NCBI GenBank assembly: GCA_016800925.1
Contig: JABCPU010000261.1
Coordinates: 31,352 to 95,351, forward strand
Source: Suillus spraguei
Lineage: Eukaryota; Basidiomycota; Agaricomycetes; Boletales; Suillaceae
DNA: 64,000 nucleotides
Direction of reading: 5' to 3'
Shown: positions 1 through 12,547 of the stretch, piece after piece
How the letters are laid out: each line of letters opens with the position of its first letter
Position numbering within the stretch: the stretch's first letter is position 1
Translations under genes and position numbers: made by a program
The notes under the pieces: model-generated
The model's database searches: none
Told to the model about the DNA's origin: nothing
The model's input: only the letters and a program-made list of their open reading frames with translations

Positions 1-189
1 TGAGCAGCATACGGAGTGCCTGGAGAAGGTACGTTTATTGTTCCCTATCGGATTTTAGATGCTAATCTCCTCTATCTACTAGTGGCTTGCTATCAAGGTA
101 ACCGTCTACATAAACGAATGAGACTACATATTCATCGATCTTTCTAGAATATTTGTCCCCACTGTCGCAGGCCTCTTCCGCCACTTTGA
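1..189 (+). CDS. C-terminal end of a RING-H2 zinc-finger protein (5' truncated by window)
   Basis: Three exon pieces join into the end of a RING-H2 finger. Codons from base 2 to 28 (through ...HTECLEK), an intron 29-82 (GTACGT...CTAG), WLAIK at 83-97, an intron 98-147 (GTAACC...TCTAG), then NICPHCRRPLPPL and a TGA at 187-189. The spliced peptide HTECLEKWLAIKNICPHC has the spacing H-x2-C-x10-C-x2-C, the second half of a RING-H2 domain, which binds two zinc ions and usually recruits an E2 ubiquitin-conjugating enzyme. The protein ends only a few residues after the last zinc ligand, so the RING is C-terminal. The first half lies outside the window and no finer identity can be given. It is tail-to-tail with the methyltransferase gene. 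Confidence 0.6.
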
Positions 190-368
190 CGGATCTGATA
201 TCCAAATTATACTACCATCAACACCATCTCAGTACTATATACCTTGCATTTCTTGTATTGCATTTTGCTTTGTTAACTCTAGTCATCTGTACTTGTTCGC
301 AAGAGCGCTTCATACCCAGCTGGTCAACACTTGGCGAATCTGACTCATGTGATTATGACATCGTAAGC

Positions 369-1732
369 TCATTGGGTATTCACTAACACCGTCCCCACCC
401 AAACCTCAACAGCTGTGCCCTCCGCTCCAGGAATTCGTGCGACCTCTTCAAAATGTATGCCGATTTTCTCTGCCATTTCCCAAAGTGCACGTTCTGCCAC
501 ATCTCGTTCTTTGTAACCAAGAATGATCAGTGGAGTTTTTGCTGGTGTGACACTCGTTGAAAACATGAGAAGCCTGGAGAGTGTTCCGACAAGTGCAGGG
601 AATGATGCATTATTATATGTGACATCTGCCATCCTAGTATGAAAGCTCAAAACATTCATCTATGCAAGTTGACACGCACTCACACGATCACATCGATGCC
701 ATCGACGAATGATGCCACCTGGGTGGATATGTCAGGTTCACCCCAGTCGAGAACAACGCCCTTAGGTACATTTCCAGGTTGGTAGAGAGATTGACTCGAA
801 TTAATATTGCTCTGTAGTAGAGGCAAAGCAGAGGCTAAACACCACAGTTAGTAATTTTATTTGTTAAGTTGTCACATGCTGCTCACGCAAATCGGTGGTT
901 ATGATTTTTCCTGATGGCACAGGAGAATCAAGCAAACCTTGCAAAATGCCAATAACAATAGCGACTATGCCTGTCCCTGCGCCTACTCAAGGTTCAGTAC
1001 TGCGAGGAATACTACCTCGCTGAGAGTTAACACCTAGCTCAAGAACATTACACTTGGAGGCGAAGAGTACGTCCTTCACCTTTGAAACCAGGGCAGTGTT
1101 GGCAACCATCCCGGAGTGAAGTTGTATTAACCAAGAGCTAAGGCCAATGCCGCTGTCCCATATTTTCTGTTGGAGGCAAGTTCATTTTAGCTATTTGCAG
1201 CGAGTTAAGTTGATGTCTGACTTGCCTTGTCAAGATCAAAGGAGGTTTGCTCAATAATATCAAATATCACAGGGTGGTCTCTATTGGTTGCAGTTAACGC
1301 ATATGATCTCTGAATCCGCTCTTGCTTGACAGCAACCTTGTTTGAGCGAGCAGAAAAAAAGATAGGATCGGAGAGGACGGGGAACGGCTGGCGCCCTAGA
1401 TTTTCATCGTTCAGGGAAAGTACCTGATCTTTTCGTGACGTTCCAGAGCTAAGGATAAGGCGCCAGTACTCCCCATTGCGGACATTTCTAGGCGGTGGGA
1501 CGGGTATTTCCTTGTACATCGTAGATGCCCTCCAGCTCGTCAGCTTCACGGGCTTTGTTATTACTGAACTTGGCGTGGGCGAATGCAAGGACCACGAATA
1601 GAATATATCTTGGACATCTGTGTAATATTCTGTCCGTAGATCATTGGCAATTTGAGGGGTGATGAGGATGGGTTCACCAGATAAGGCAGCTTGGGTGGGA
1701 GGTGGCCGCAAGAATGAAATGTAGTAGAACAT
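369..1732 (-). CDS. EFM2: EFM2/METTL21-like protein-lysine N-methyltransferase
   Basis: Family-16 (METTL21-type) SAM-dependent methyltransferase, most like fungal EFM2, which methylates lysine on translation elongation factor 2 in yeast. Exon 1 (1732 down to about 1228) starts MFYYISFLRPPPTQ and gives the long N-terminal extension. The catalytic part follows across four more exons: FDLDK/KIWDSGIGLSSWL, the SAM-binding motif I ELGAGTGIVAI, ITTDLPSALPLL, VVLDWGEP, and DVIVMADVTYNNASFPAL, which covers the post-II region. It ends in VEVWVGTVLVNTQ. Intron 1 uses a GC donor (AAG/GCAAGT) and the others are GT-AG. The ATG at 1732 is preferred because the frame upstream contains no other ATG. It is divergent from PCP1 with about 245 bp between starts. 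The family call is firm; the exact substrate is inferred. Confidence 0.85.
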
Positions 1733-1976
1733 ATTCCTGTAGCATAGGCCAGACGTTCGAGAAGATCTTCCAACTTTTTAGCGTGCTCAAGTGCTAGATT
1801 TACGTATACAAAGCCATGTCAGTGTGCCATGTGGTGCGAAAACAAAAGATGATCATACTACTACTCAATCATGAGTGCGCGACTCCAGTTCAATATCATA
1901 TGTAAGCGAACGCGTCGCTCGATTTGGCGAAGGGCATCTTGTCGGCAAACTCAACACGCATGCACACGGAAATAAT

Positions 1977-3521
1977 ATGTTTCGTACTACCGACATCCTG
2001 AAGACGTCTCTTTATTTGCGACCATGTATTCATCCTTCGAGTCGCTCTTTTGTCCACTCTTTGCCACGTAACTTTCCAAGAATAGGGCGGTTTACTTCGG
2101 AGAAGTCATTCCAGAGTACACCGCCAACTTTTCGTGACCAAGTTGCCCGTTCAATTGAAGTAGGGTCTTTCAGCTCTCGGTTTCCACGTCCGACAATACG
2201 GAATCAAATTTTGGTTAGTTTTATTCATTTTTTCACGCTTTAACTAGTTGGCTTATGGTTTCTCAGTTTTTTGTCGGTGGATCTTTACTTGCATATTCGA
2301 TAGCTGCAAGTCAAACCGAAATCGACACCGAGTACTGGTCAAAACAACTCGTCTCCGTCTCTCACAGATGGACTCTGCGACCCCCAACTACTGAAGAGAT
2401 GAGAAAGGCTCAGTACCTAGAGCTTGGCAAGGTGGGTTTCGCTCTCTTCTGAAGTGCTCCATGATACATTTTATCTTCAGTATCTGCAAACCCAAGTAAA
2501 TCAACTCAAAGATACGCTGGCGGAATGGCCTCTTGCATTGCGCAACCTCATTCTCTCTGTCTACGTTCAAGCTGCACAGTCATACCTTGATGCTCCCGAG
2601 GGCAGACGATTGTGCTGGTTGATTTGCGGTGTCAATACGGCCATATATCTCGTGTGGAAGATACCGCGACTCGCGCCGTTCATGACCCGATCCTTCACTC
2701 ATCACCCGTTGTCAGGACGCTCATACACTCTGCTAATGAGCATGTTTAGTCATAAATCCTTCATCCACTTATTGGCAAATTCAATGGCTCTAGCTAGCTT
2801 TGGTGCGCTAGTTAGCTTTTTAGAGGGTCATCCTAACTTCTTCCATTTATAAGGCTCGGCCGCCACGCACTATTTTACACTGGAACAACTGAAACATGGT
2901 GAACATCAGCAAGAAGCCACTGCCAAGTGGCATTTCCTCGCCTTCTTTATCTCTGGTAGGACGCTTGTGCCTGTCTCCGTTGTTTTGGTTGCTCATCTTT
3001 CGAAGCTGGGCTGTTTTCTGGTTTGGTCAGCCATGTTGCTGCTTGCAAAATTCTCTTCCCTCGTCTTGTCAACCAGTACACCGCTTCTGCAGTGATAAAG
3101 AACTCCCCGGCGGCAGCTGCAATATCTAGTACAGCCGTAAAGACTGCAACTACTGCTCCGCGGGAGATTTTACCATCTTTAGGCGCGTCTGGCGCCATTT
3201 ATGCAGCTGTGACAGTTAGCGCATTAGCATTTCCGGACGCTCAAGTCAGCCTCATTTTCCCTCCTTTCGTTTCGATACCGATTCAGGCGGGAGTTGGGGG
3301 TCTCGTCATGATTGACATGATTGGCATCGTACGCGGTTGGAGGTGGGTACGCGGACATGTACACGAGATCATCGCTAATTTTGGTGATGCCTTTCAGGAT
3401 GTTTGATCATTATGCCCATTTTGGTGGTGCGGCGTTTGGTGCAATATATTACATGTATGGACCGCAGTGGTGGGCCTTCATGAGGGGCGAGTATCAACAA
3501 CTACGCTCTCACACATCTTAG
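1977..3521 (+). CDS. PCP1: mitochondrial rhomboid serine protease (PCP1/PARL type)
   Basis: Six exons (1977-2213, 2267-2431, 2481-2802, 2854-2955, 3006-3342, 3398-3521) join in frame to about 428 residues. The first about 60 residues (MFRTTDILKTSLYLRP...) are Arg/Ser-rich without acids, as expected for a mitochondrial presequence. The rhomboid core follows: GRSYTLLMSMFSHKSFIHLLANSMALASFG (TM2 histidine/asparagine region), the catalytic serine in LGASGAIYAAV (GxSG), and the catalytic histidine in FDHYAHFGGAAFGAIYY. Yeast Pcp1 and human PARL are inner-membrane proteases that cut Mgm1/OPA1, cytochrome c peroxidase or PINK1 inside the membrane. The catalytic dyad looks intact. The start is the first ATG in frame. 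Confidence 0.92.
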
Positions 3522-3640
3522 ACGGTAACCTAGGATCACTCTTATAAACCACACTCAGCCATTTTTAACAAAACAGCAAACGGTGCATTGATGATCACTA
3601 TTGTACAATGGCAGATAACATTATTTCTTGAATAGCGTGA

Positions 3641-4195
3641 TCACTTAATATCGATCTTCATGGGCTCTTGATCCTTTCCGACTTTCGGGAAAGTAACCTT
3701 CAACACTCCATTTTCCATCTTTGCCTGGACCTCCTCAGGCTGCAGGTGATGTGAGCTTCGCGACCCACGAAGGCAGTAAGCTGACACACCTTTGCTCCCA
3801 TAGGTAGTTGCAAGGTGCGAGAAAACTTTCCGTATGCGCGCTCGCGCACAGCGTAATTTTTCTCTTGGCGCTCACTCTCTGTACCCATTTCCCCTGAGAC
3901 GGTTAGGCGGTTCTGCTGTACATCAATTTTGATATCCACCGGCTTCATGCCAGGTAAATCAAACAAAGCCGTGACTTCATTGTTATCTTTGTTCTCAATC
4001 AAATCCATCCTACTCCAAAGTTAGCGATGAAATGATATCCCTTTTATGCACGTACTTCGGGCGAAATGTCCCAATACGAGACCCGCTTTCGACGGCTCGG
4101 CTGGCATCAGAGGGACGGAACCGGGCACTGAAGGCATCGTCGAAGAGACGCTCGAACTCGGTGAATGGGTCGTAGTGGAAGTGAACAAGAGACAT
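3641..4195 (-). CDS. small heat-shock protein, Hsp20/alpha-crystallin family
   Basis: Three exons give about 155 residues. Exon 1 is MSLVHFHYDPFTEFERLFDDAFSARF...FRPK (4195 to about 4063), with the aromatic N-terminal arm normal for fungal Hsp20. Exon 2 holds MDLIENKDNNEVTALFDLPGMKPVDIKIDVQQNRLTVSGE...YGKFSRTLQLPMGAK, and exon 3 is PEEVQAKMENGVLKVTFPKVGKDQEPMKIDIK. The alpha-crystallin domain is complete, including the terminal A-x-x-x-N-G-V-L motif. These proteins form oligomers that hold unfolded proteins until Hsp70/Hsp104 refold them. A TATAAA lies 44 bp upstream of the ATG. I found no clean heat-shock element in the 550 bp upstream. It is convergent with PCP1, with about 120 bp between stops. 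Confidence 0.93.
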
Positions 4196-4741
4196 GATGT
4201 ATGGACTTGAGAGTCGAATTTCCCCTCCTGACGGGTATTTTATATTCCTCCAGAACCCCTATGCTCCTGTAGCAGAAGAGTCATACTTTCCCTGTCGGGT
4301 TGGTCAATCGGTGTGGTTCTACCGGATATCCTGATAAGTCCACTGTTCTGCAGAGTATCAAAATCTGAAGAGGAGCATACTCGCTGAATTCAGGTGCTTT
4401 GAATTCAAATTGAACATTGAAAAGGTAACAATTGATCGGTGAACCTCACCGTGATCATCGGGCCCCTTTGATCTGTGAGACTGAGCCCCTTGGTGCCACT
4501 AATCGGCAGTTCTCCAAATTAAGTACGCTATGCTATGCGTTCTTTTGTCGTTCAAGAACTCAATTAGCAGCGCTCCTACGATAAGTTTTTCAGAACCGTT
4601 TAAATTTCTTGGGAAATCGGGGTGGGGTTGACATTTCACGCCTGATATGAACCAGCACTTTGCTCAAAACCTGAGGATCAATGAGAAGACGAGGTGTGGG
4701 TCAACTCCAATTATCTGGAGAAAGAACAAGGTTACATTATG
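4196..4741. promoter_or_regulatory. Hsp20 promoter / COQ6 downstream spacer
   Basis: This 546 bp stretch has no coding feature I can support. On the minus strand it contains TATAAA at 4244-4239, about 44 bp upstream of the Hsp20 ATG, a good position for a TATA box. Several CCCCT motifs resembling yeast stress elements (STRE) occur between 4222 and 4490, but whether they act here is inference. The far end is the 3' side of COQ6. Confidence 0.4.
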
Positions 4742-6614
4742 TTAGTGGTATCTAAAAAATCTTTGGCTGGCGTTCTTAGCCAACTCCTGTATTCCTGCGC
4801 CAACCATCCCGCCGACCAATTTTGAAGTATGAGCGACCCCTGCTAGGCTCTCGACACTCTTGGAAAACAAGTCCCATCCGCTTGCATTTTTCAACCGAGA
4901 GCTCGCTCCAGCATTCATCATCAATGCGGCCTTCACTGAATCAAGCTCGTTAACCACTTCAAGCCCCACAGATCGGGCCCACACCACCGGCTGTGCTGTA
5001 GAAGAATAGACTTTGTGCAGTTTGTCGACCGCTGACATCACCTTGTGGTTCTCGACATATCGTTCCCGCGCATAGGGCATCAGAGCGGTATACGAGCCTG
5101 AAGAAATGGTCAAGGGGCATTCTTCTCGACGAGGAGAAGTGCGTCTCACCGATGTCTCCGCCGTGCGTCACAGCTTGTATGATGCATCTTGATAGAGCGT
5201 CGACGTCTCCTAGGCCCAGGTTTAGACCTTGTCCTGCCAGCGGATGGACAGTATGTGCAGCATCCCCAACTAAGACCGTGCGGCTTCCCGCGCCCTCGCC
5301 GAGATAAGATTCAGCATGGCTGTAACGAAGCGGAAAACTTGCTATTGTGCCCTGCTGGATTGATATCACAAGAGGAGGAAGCGCACCCGCATCATCTGGG
5401 GGAACACCACCATCCGAAATCGTTGACGTAGCGGATGCGTACGCAGAGTGGCTTGAAATGCCGTCCGAGCGTTCTCTGAATGTGATTTCTTCCTTGATCT
5501 CTTCGCTTGAATTAGCGCCTTCGAGGAGTCGTTGGTAGATGTACTGCAAAGACGGTTCGGGGAGGCGGAAAGCAGCATTGATTAATTGCCCCAGAACTCC
5601 TGGAGATGATTTTTTCAGCGCTGCCGCTAGATGAAGTTTGGTCGACCATACGAGTGAAGAAGTGCAAGGGGAGAGCGGTAGGAATGCAATCGGACCCGTC
5701 GGAAGGAATCTTTGGTAAGCCGTGTTGTTGGGTGCTTGGAATGGTCCTCGCGGCGCGTGGTTTAGCGTCGCGACAACTGCTTGCGTGTCATATGACCATC
5801 CGTATGATGAGATCCCAGCGAACGATCTTACTGGGGAGTTGAACCCGTCGGCGCCGACCAGCAGTCTTGCGCGTAGGGTGGCGCCATTAGAAAGATGCAC
5901 GAGGGGCCAGTCGTTGCGGTCACCTGCATCACGCTTTATCGATTCGACTTCGACGTTTTGAATTACCTGGACACTCTGGATACCCGAAAGCTTTCTTAGC
6001 AGGGCGCGTTGGAGGTTCAGATTTTCTGTCATTCGAGCCATTTCGCTCGACTCTGGAATTTCAGACGCATTGAAGGTAATGCGAGCACCAGAAATACCAT
6101 CCCACACCTAAACGAGACACTTGAGCACTAAAATCGATTTCATCCTACGGAGACACACCTGCATCTGGTGAATAGGATTCGTGCGTGCAAGTTCGACATA
6201 GTCCCAGACGCCAATCCCTGGAACAATTTATTATTATATCGAGCGCCTTCACATGGTATACGCACTGTTCAAGAAATGCTGAGACGTGTCTGTGATGGAA
6301 CTGACGCGGTTTGAGTACGCATTGTGCGGCATGTCCCAATCCTGTATTTTGGATAAGTCCCCCCCTTCTATGAGTGTAATTTTTAGTGAATTCTTGGCGG
6401 TAGGGTTCGATGCTGTGTATAATGCTCGAATAAGAGTGAGATGTGGGCCAGGGAGCAACGCACCGAGAGCAGCTGCCAAAGCCAATCCTGCTGGTCCACC
6501 TCCTACTATCACAATATCATTGTCTCTCGCGTGTTCAGAACTGAAGGATCTGAAAAATAGCCTCTGTCGACATCTAAGACGCGCTAATGACCTTGACGTT
6601 GTAAAGAAGGCCAT
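4742..6614 (-). CDS. COQ6: ubiquinone biosynthesis FAD monooxygenase COQ6 (mitochondrial)
   Basis: Four exons. Exon 1 starts at ATG 6614 with an Arg/Ser/Phe-rich presequence (MAFFTTSRSLARLRCRQRLFFRSFSS), then the FAD Rossmann motif DIVIVGGGPAGLALAAALG and DMPHNAYSNRVSSIT. A small exon encodes GIGVWDYVELARTNPIHQMQ. The long exon carries VWDGISGARITF, RLLVGADGFNSPVR (second FAD motif) and VLVGDAAHTVHPLAGQGLNLGLGDVDAL (third FAD motif). The last exon, entered by GDIG/SYTALMPYARERYVENHKVM, ends RFFRYH. COQ6 hydroxylates C5 of the benzoquinone ring in coenzyme Q synthesis, receives electrons from ferredoxin and belongs to the CoQ synthome on the inner membrane. An in-frame TTG upstream was rejected as start. 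It is divergent from SEC6, with about 226 bp between starts. Confidence 0.93.
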
Positions 6615-6840
6615 GAAACGGTGTATTGAATGTGTGACGGTCTGTGACCCATCCAAGAAAGCTTCAGGCACATGCGCCAATTATTATATACCATGTACAT
6701 GCACTAGGCCACTCATAGACCTTCGTGTTGACTTCGTCACATTTCCGCAGTCGCTTGCACTTACTCCTGGATTCACAAGACTCATTTACTAGAACAGTGA
6801 TATTTGAATATTGGAGACTAGTCTGACTGCCGTAGCTTCC

Positions 6841-9233
6841 ATGGCTGCCCCGCAGGTATCTGCTGCACAAGCCATCGGCGAGTACCTCCAGTCTCCCGAC
6901 GATCTTTTGAAAATCTCAGCATTCCGGAAGAAACTGGAAAAAGAGAAGGCTTCCATTGATGCCAGACTTAAAAGCGGCGTCAAGGAGCAGCTTGATGCAA
7001 CTCGGGAAGGACTGACGAAGTTGCTTGGGACACGAAACAACGTTCAGGTCATAAAGGAGGAGATGCAGACTGTGGACAGGATGTGCTCCGACCCTCAAAT
7101 TGTTGTGTCAACCTTCGACCAGATCAGCAGGGTGCGTTTCCCATCGTTCACGCATTCCGCCAGCTTGAGGTTGTATAGGTATCGATGGTGCACAGGAATT
7201 TCGAGCAGACAGAGGAGATGGTCAACAATCTACTGGAGATTAACTCTAAGCTTGATGTACTGGAGGAATTATTGGAAGCGGAGAGCAGAATCATCATTGG
7301 ACCCGCTCCTAATCTACTTCCAATCCACTTTCACATCAACCGTCTGGAGGCATTCCGGAATCAGACCATGCATCAAGCAAAGAAAGCTTCTGCCAATTCG
7401 CGCCAAAAACTTGCACGTATGTTTGAGCGGTTGAACAAGCTCATTGAAGACTTCGAAACATACATCATGGAGTTGGCCCGCAACGTGCTGCCACTTGTTC
7501 GTGCAGGGTATCCGCAAGTTGTGGTAAAGCTCATAAAGATTGTGGAGCTTGAGGCACGAGAAGATGAAAAGGTATGACACTACATAATTCACCTAGAACG
7601 AAGTTGATATGGTGTAAGGCCATTGCTATCAGGCTCGTCAAGAAAGCTGCCAAGATGGACGCAGCGTCTAAATTCAAGTCCATGCAGGCAAATGCCCGTA
7701 TTATTAAGCATTACCGCTCTAAAGCTACCAAAGTCATATCTGACTCTATCAAGGCCAATTTTGACGACGCATATGCGCGGCACCAGCACGACCCTGGCGC
7801 CTTTCTTGGTGGCCTTGGTTGGATATACCAAGACCTCATCCGCATTGAAAGCGACGTGGTGCCATGCTTTCCACCGAGCTACGAGATACATGCGTTCTAC
7901 ATAAAAGAGTACCACCGCACTCTAAACGCGACTCTTCAGCGCATCATTGAATCGGAGCCCGACGCAAGCATCATGCTCGATCTTCATGCCTGGATTAAGG
8001 AGTATAAGAAGAGCATGAAAGAGTTGAATGTAGCACCAGAGCTCCTTGATCCACCGTTGCTTGGCGGCGAGGAGCAGAACCTCATCGAGGACTACCTGAA
8101 ATTGATTGTCAAGAAACTCGATGAATGGTCTGCGAACCTAATGAAGACGGAGATTCAAGAGTTCACCACGCGTTCGGATCCACCTGAGGTGGACAGCGAC
8201 GGACTGTATGGCACGCAGGGCGCAGTTATCCTGTTCCAGATGGTGAATCAACAGATCGACGCAGCGACAGAAAGTGGTCAGGGAGCTATCCTTGCTCGTG
8301 TGGTGGGTGAGGTGAATCGAGTCATGAGGAGCATACAAGATCAATGGACCAAAGTCGTTGAGGGAGAGCTGAAGAAGCAGACGGAGAAACCCGAGGAGGT
8401 CGTCGGGGGTTTGGCAGAGTATTGCATTGCGCTTGCCAACGACCAGATCAAGTCCGCCGACAACACCGAGGCACTTTTGGGCAGGCTCGAGCCTCTTGTA
8501 TCAGAGAAGTACCGAACGCCCATTGGTGAGAAGCTCAATGACGCCATCGATGGAAACTTGGATGTTGCGAAGAAATGCATCCAAACATTTATTGATATTA
8601 TCCTCAACGACTTGAAGCCCGCGATGAAGCAGCTTTTCCAGCCAACTTGGTACGATGGCATCATGGAACAGATCGTGCTTACAATGCAGGATTACATGGC
8701 TGTTCAATCTTACATCAACCCGTCGCTCCTCGAGCTTCTTGTCGAGTATCTGCTTGACGCCTTCTTGGTTACTTATCTTACCGCACTTGCCAACTGCCCA
8801 AAATTACGTATACCAGCAGCCACGGAGCGCATTAAAGAGGACATTAGTAATGTGTTCTCCTTCTTCAGCGGGTTCAAACCCACCAAAGAGCTCGAGCCTT
8901 ACTTTGAGGTGGTGGACCTAATTTTAGCGATGTTGGAAGCGTCTAAAAGCATGGTTTTTCTGTCGTTTTGGGCATTCGCGAAAGTGCACGGGCCCTGTAT
9001 ACCGTTCGTGGAGGGACTGATGAAAGTTCGAGGGGATTTCGATCGTTCTGCTGTCAGCGAAGTCATGGATAGCATCAAGCGTAAAGTAAAAGATGAAGGC
9101 TTAACTGATCGTAAGTACTTCTGTAAACTGTGCTAATCAGTATTATGCTTATTCTTCTGCCTCAGCTCCGGAACCGACGATCATGAAGAAGATAACGGTT
9201 CAAAGCACCCTATCACGTTTCTTGCGGACATAA
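6841..9233 (+). CDS. SEC6: exocyst complex subunit SEC6 (EXOC3)
   Basis: Four exons, about 750 residues: MAAPQVSAAQAIGEYLQSPDDLLKI...FDQISR (6841-7131), VSMVHRNFEQTEEMVNNLLEINSKLDVL...EAREDEK (7179-7570), the long AIAIRLVKKAAKMDAASKFKSMQ...DEGLTD exon, and a short last exon PPEPTIMKKITVQSTLSRFLRT. Length and layout match SEC6: an N-terminal coiled coil (KKLEKEKASIDARLKSGVKEQLD) followed by CATCHR-type helical bundles (LQRIIESEPDASIMLDLHAWIKEYKKSM, FNPSLLELLVEYLLDAFL-like segments). Sec6 is a core part of the exocyst that tethers secretory vesicles to the plasma membrane, relevant to hyphal tip growth. The ATG at 6841 is used; the upstream in-frame TTG is not. Confidence 0.93.
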
Positions 9234-9379
9234 TCTGACTGTCATTATTATTTATCTCCTTTTGGTCTTTCCTGTCCATTGCACTGCACTGTACTCGCAT
9301 GATATCCATCGGAATACAAAGTATCATTTCATTGTGGCTTAGAGCCTTATGTCGTCTACAGATATGATCTCTACGTTAC

Positions 9380-12300
9380 TCAGTCAGTCTTGGTCTTATC
9401 TGCGGCCACGTTGGAGCGATCAGGCAGGACTGCAGCTACTTCGTCTATTTTCTTAAACTGCCACGGGAATCTTGAGGGATAGAGGAAAGGACGGAGATCA
9501 AACCCTGTGCGAAAATGTCAGTCTGGGCATTTTGTAATGTGGAGTTTTGAGTGCAACATACTGTTGTCATCTGGGCTGTAGGATTCCTACTACAAATTCA
9601 GTTTCGTATCAGCACGTGAAAGCAAATATACCCACAGCATGATAAGATGGTGTCAGAGTTGTCATCTTATGACGGTTGCGTGCATATTCAAAGAAGAAAT
9701 GCTTGACTTTCTCTGCGATCTAGAAGGCATAATCAGTATATTACACTTAACCTTAAACGATGGCGTACTTGAACGGGAGACAGGAATGAGCCCCACTCGT
9801 GCACCAGCTTCGTGAACATGCCGTATGGTCCACATTTCTCCACTTTGCGAAAACGACCAAAGACTGACAGTTCATCATATGTCATCCCCATATCCGCCTA
9901 TCGGGTGATCAGTGCCATTGGGAGAACACTTTCGAGAGAATCTTCACCTCGTCCGTTTGGGCATATGTCTCTGAAATTGGCTCTAGTTCAGCGGTCGGTA
10001 TGGCGCTCAAAAATCTGCAGCATATCAGGAAATAGTGTCAATCCTAATGACACAGCTGTACTAACTCGTTCAAGATGGGAATTTCAAACGCATCCCGAGC
10101 ATAGGCAATGAACTTCTTGAGGTCGGTCTTACTGATGCCACCAATAGGATTGATATCAGCTGGCATCGATGTTAGTTCATTCAGCATTTCTTTTGAGACG
10201 GGCCGACCTGATGAACAATCGTATTTCGTGAGATACCCGCGGAGACTGAAACCTAAGTCAGTCGATTGTCACCACTCCGGCCAGTTAACATACCTTTCAT
10301 CAACGTTCGCACTACCAAGAACGAGAAGCGCACCCTGTCTGCCTCGCACCCAAGGCAGTAGTTGAGCAAAGAGATAAGCAAGGAGCATCCGCAACCGTGC
10401 CTGGCGGTAGTTATCAGTGACCGTATGGATCCAGATTCATGGCACTTACCTGGATGTTTTGCAGCGCCAAATTCTCCGCACCTGATCCACCATGGGTTCT
10501 GAACTGGGGTCGCATACCAGTAACGAACGCGAACAGGTCACGGACGGAGGTAACAAGAGTGTCCATGTTCAGGTCTACATGGTAGCTAGGTTCATTTTTA
10601 GTCGAACGTTTCGAGAAATGAAATGGACGCATGCCTTCCAATCGCTTCTGAAAGGTCCTTAGCCCTTTTTCTCGTTTCTGTGCTAGAATTCTCGGTGCCC
10701 ATGTAACACGTGTGGAAGATCTTGTTGCAGAACTCATGTGGATCCAAAGGAGTATAGACTGAATCTTCCGGTTCTCCAACCATTCGTCTTGCATCAGCAA
10801 TGACTTGCTTGTCTGATTAAAAGTGATCGTGTTAGCCAAAACACTAAACCAACAAGTGAATGACAGCACCTCCCTTGCGTGCAGCCTCAGCCACGAGACG
10901 GCACATGGAATATACTATTACAGCTGTGGCGCAGGAATCAATACCTCCGCTGAGAGGAACAAAGTATCCCTGTGTGCGGGAACGCCTGAGGTAGTCCCAG
11001 AGCCAGCAAGCTGGACCAAGTCTATGGAGAGCATCAGCACCAGCATTTGACCACGAGTAGCAGACCTACGCTATCTCTTCCTCTGGAGTATGAAACCTTG
11101 CTCCAGAAAGCTTAGCCTGGATACCCAGGGTCATTGCCCCATCTGTGTCGCCAAACTTTCCACTTGAAAGCGCAAACGGCACTTCAATTCGATGGAACAC
11201 CTCAGAACTGGCAGCCTGGAGCCCGCGGCTGCGGGATGTGCGATGTGAGCGCACATCCTCGATGTCGATTGTAGCTGTGACGACCTCAACGTCGTTCAAG
11301 GAGAACTGTGAGCCTTGGGCAACAATGTGGCCATTCATGGCAATCATGGCACAACCGTCATAATACAGCCGATCGCCATCGCAGCCTTGTTGGTTTGCAT
11401 AAAGATAAACACCACCAAGCTAGAAGGTGAGTTAGCTGGTAAACTCCATATTGGGGCACGTCTGCTACCTTGAGCGTCGCTTCCTTTATTAGCTCAACGC
11501 GGGTGTAAAGTTTTCGTAACTCATGGTGGCTACCACTGGAATTAGTAAATATTTCGACGCCGTCAAGTCCCATTAAGATATGCGGACTTGAAGAAGGGTA
11601 TGAATAGACGTGCTCGGGCAAGATGAAGACACATACCTCGCTGGCGTGAAGAGCTCTTCACAGAGCTCGACGCCTATGCAGGTGTCCACCGTGCTTATAA
11701 CACAGTCTCCAAAAGGTACTTTAACCTGGGAAGGAAGAGTTGCACATGAGTGAGGTTGAAGGAAATCAATTACAAACCTGCTTCGTGACGGTTTGAATAA
11801 TCCTTGGGAGAAAATGATCTTCCCACTGTCGATGCTTCATCCAGGGAGTAAAGTACCGCATTTCACGGTAGTTGCCATCATTGGCCAGCCACATCTTAGG
11901 GCGAATGTGTAGGATCTGCCTATCGTGTACAATGACACGGCAATTGTAAATCACGTTCTTGTGCACTACGGGCCTGTCATATTTTGAATGAAGTCTATAG
12001 TATAGGTGAATGATTCTGTCAACGTACATTCCAATATCACAGATAATTCCAATAGTATCGTTGCTGGCCAATATCTTGGCCAGTACCTCCCATGAATGGA
12101 GGACGGTGTCCCCTGTGCTAGGTTATCAAGAGCGCTATGTTTATGTGTGTGGGTTAGCACCTTCAAGGAAATGGTCGTAGCAGCCATATCCACTGTGTTG
12201 TGGAGGATCTTAATTACATGTGCTTTCACAATGCATGAGTACTGACGAAATTTCCAACTCTGGTCCGACTCTCAGGGTAGCACCGCGCTCCTTTGCGATC

Positions 12301-12547
12301 GCGATGCTTTGGATGATACGTTCATAGTTTCCCTAATACGTATAACCTTAGTTTAATGACATGTGGTGACCGTATAATGAAGAACATTTACCTGAAAATC
12401 TAACGCCCACTGGTTCAATGAACTTTCTAGCGCTTTAGTAGATGCTAGTTGCTGAGGTCACTACAACGCACCATCTGGGAAAATATGGGTAAGTATCAAG
12501 ATACGGCGGACATACACTCACGTAGCCAACGTTATTAGGTGCCCCAT
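9380..12547 (-). CDS. QNS1: glutamine-dependent NAD(+) synthetase
   Basis: A many-exon gene starting [73 protein letters not shown] and ending [15 protein letters not shown]. The N-terminal nitrilase (glutaminase) domain shows all three catalytic positions: Glu in GPELEISGYG, Lys in [14 protein letters not shown] and Cys in [16 protein letters not shown]. The C-terminal NAD synthetase domain carries the ATP P-loop [19 protein letters not shown]. The enzyme uses glutamine-derived ammonia to amidate nicotinic acid adenine dinucleotide, the last step of NAD synthesis. The acceptor of intron 1 is a CTAGAAAG site; a nearer CTAG would break the frame. It is convergent with SEC6 (about 146 bp) and divergent from SNF8. 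Confidence 0.93.

Noticed and set aside
2947..3198. Minus-strand frame inside the rhomboid gene
   Set aside because: Antisense shadow of the PCP1 coding exons.
8341..8664. Antisense frames over SEC6
   Set aside because: Shadow of the strongly coding plus-strand exon.
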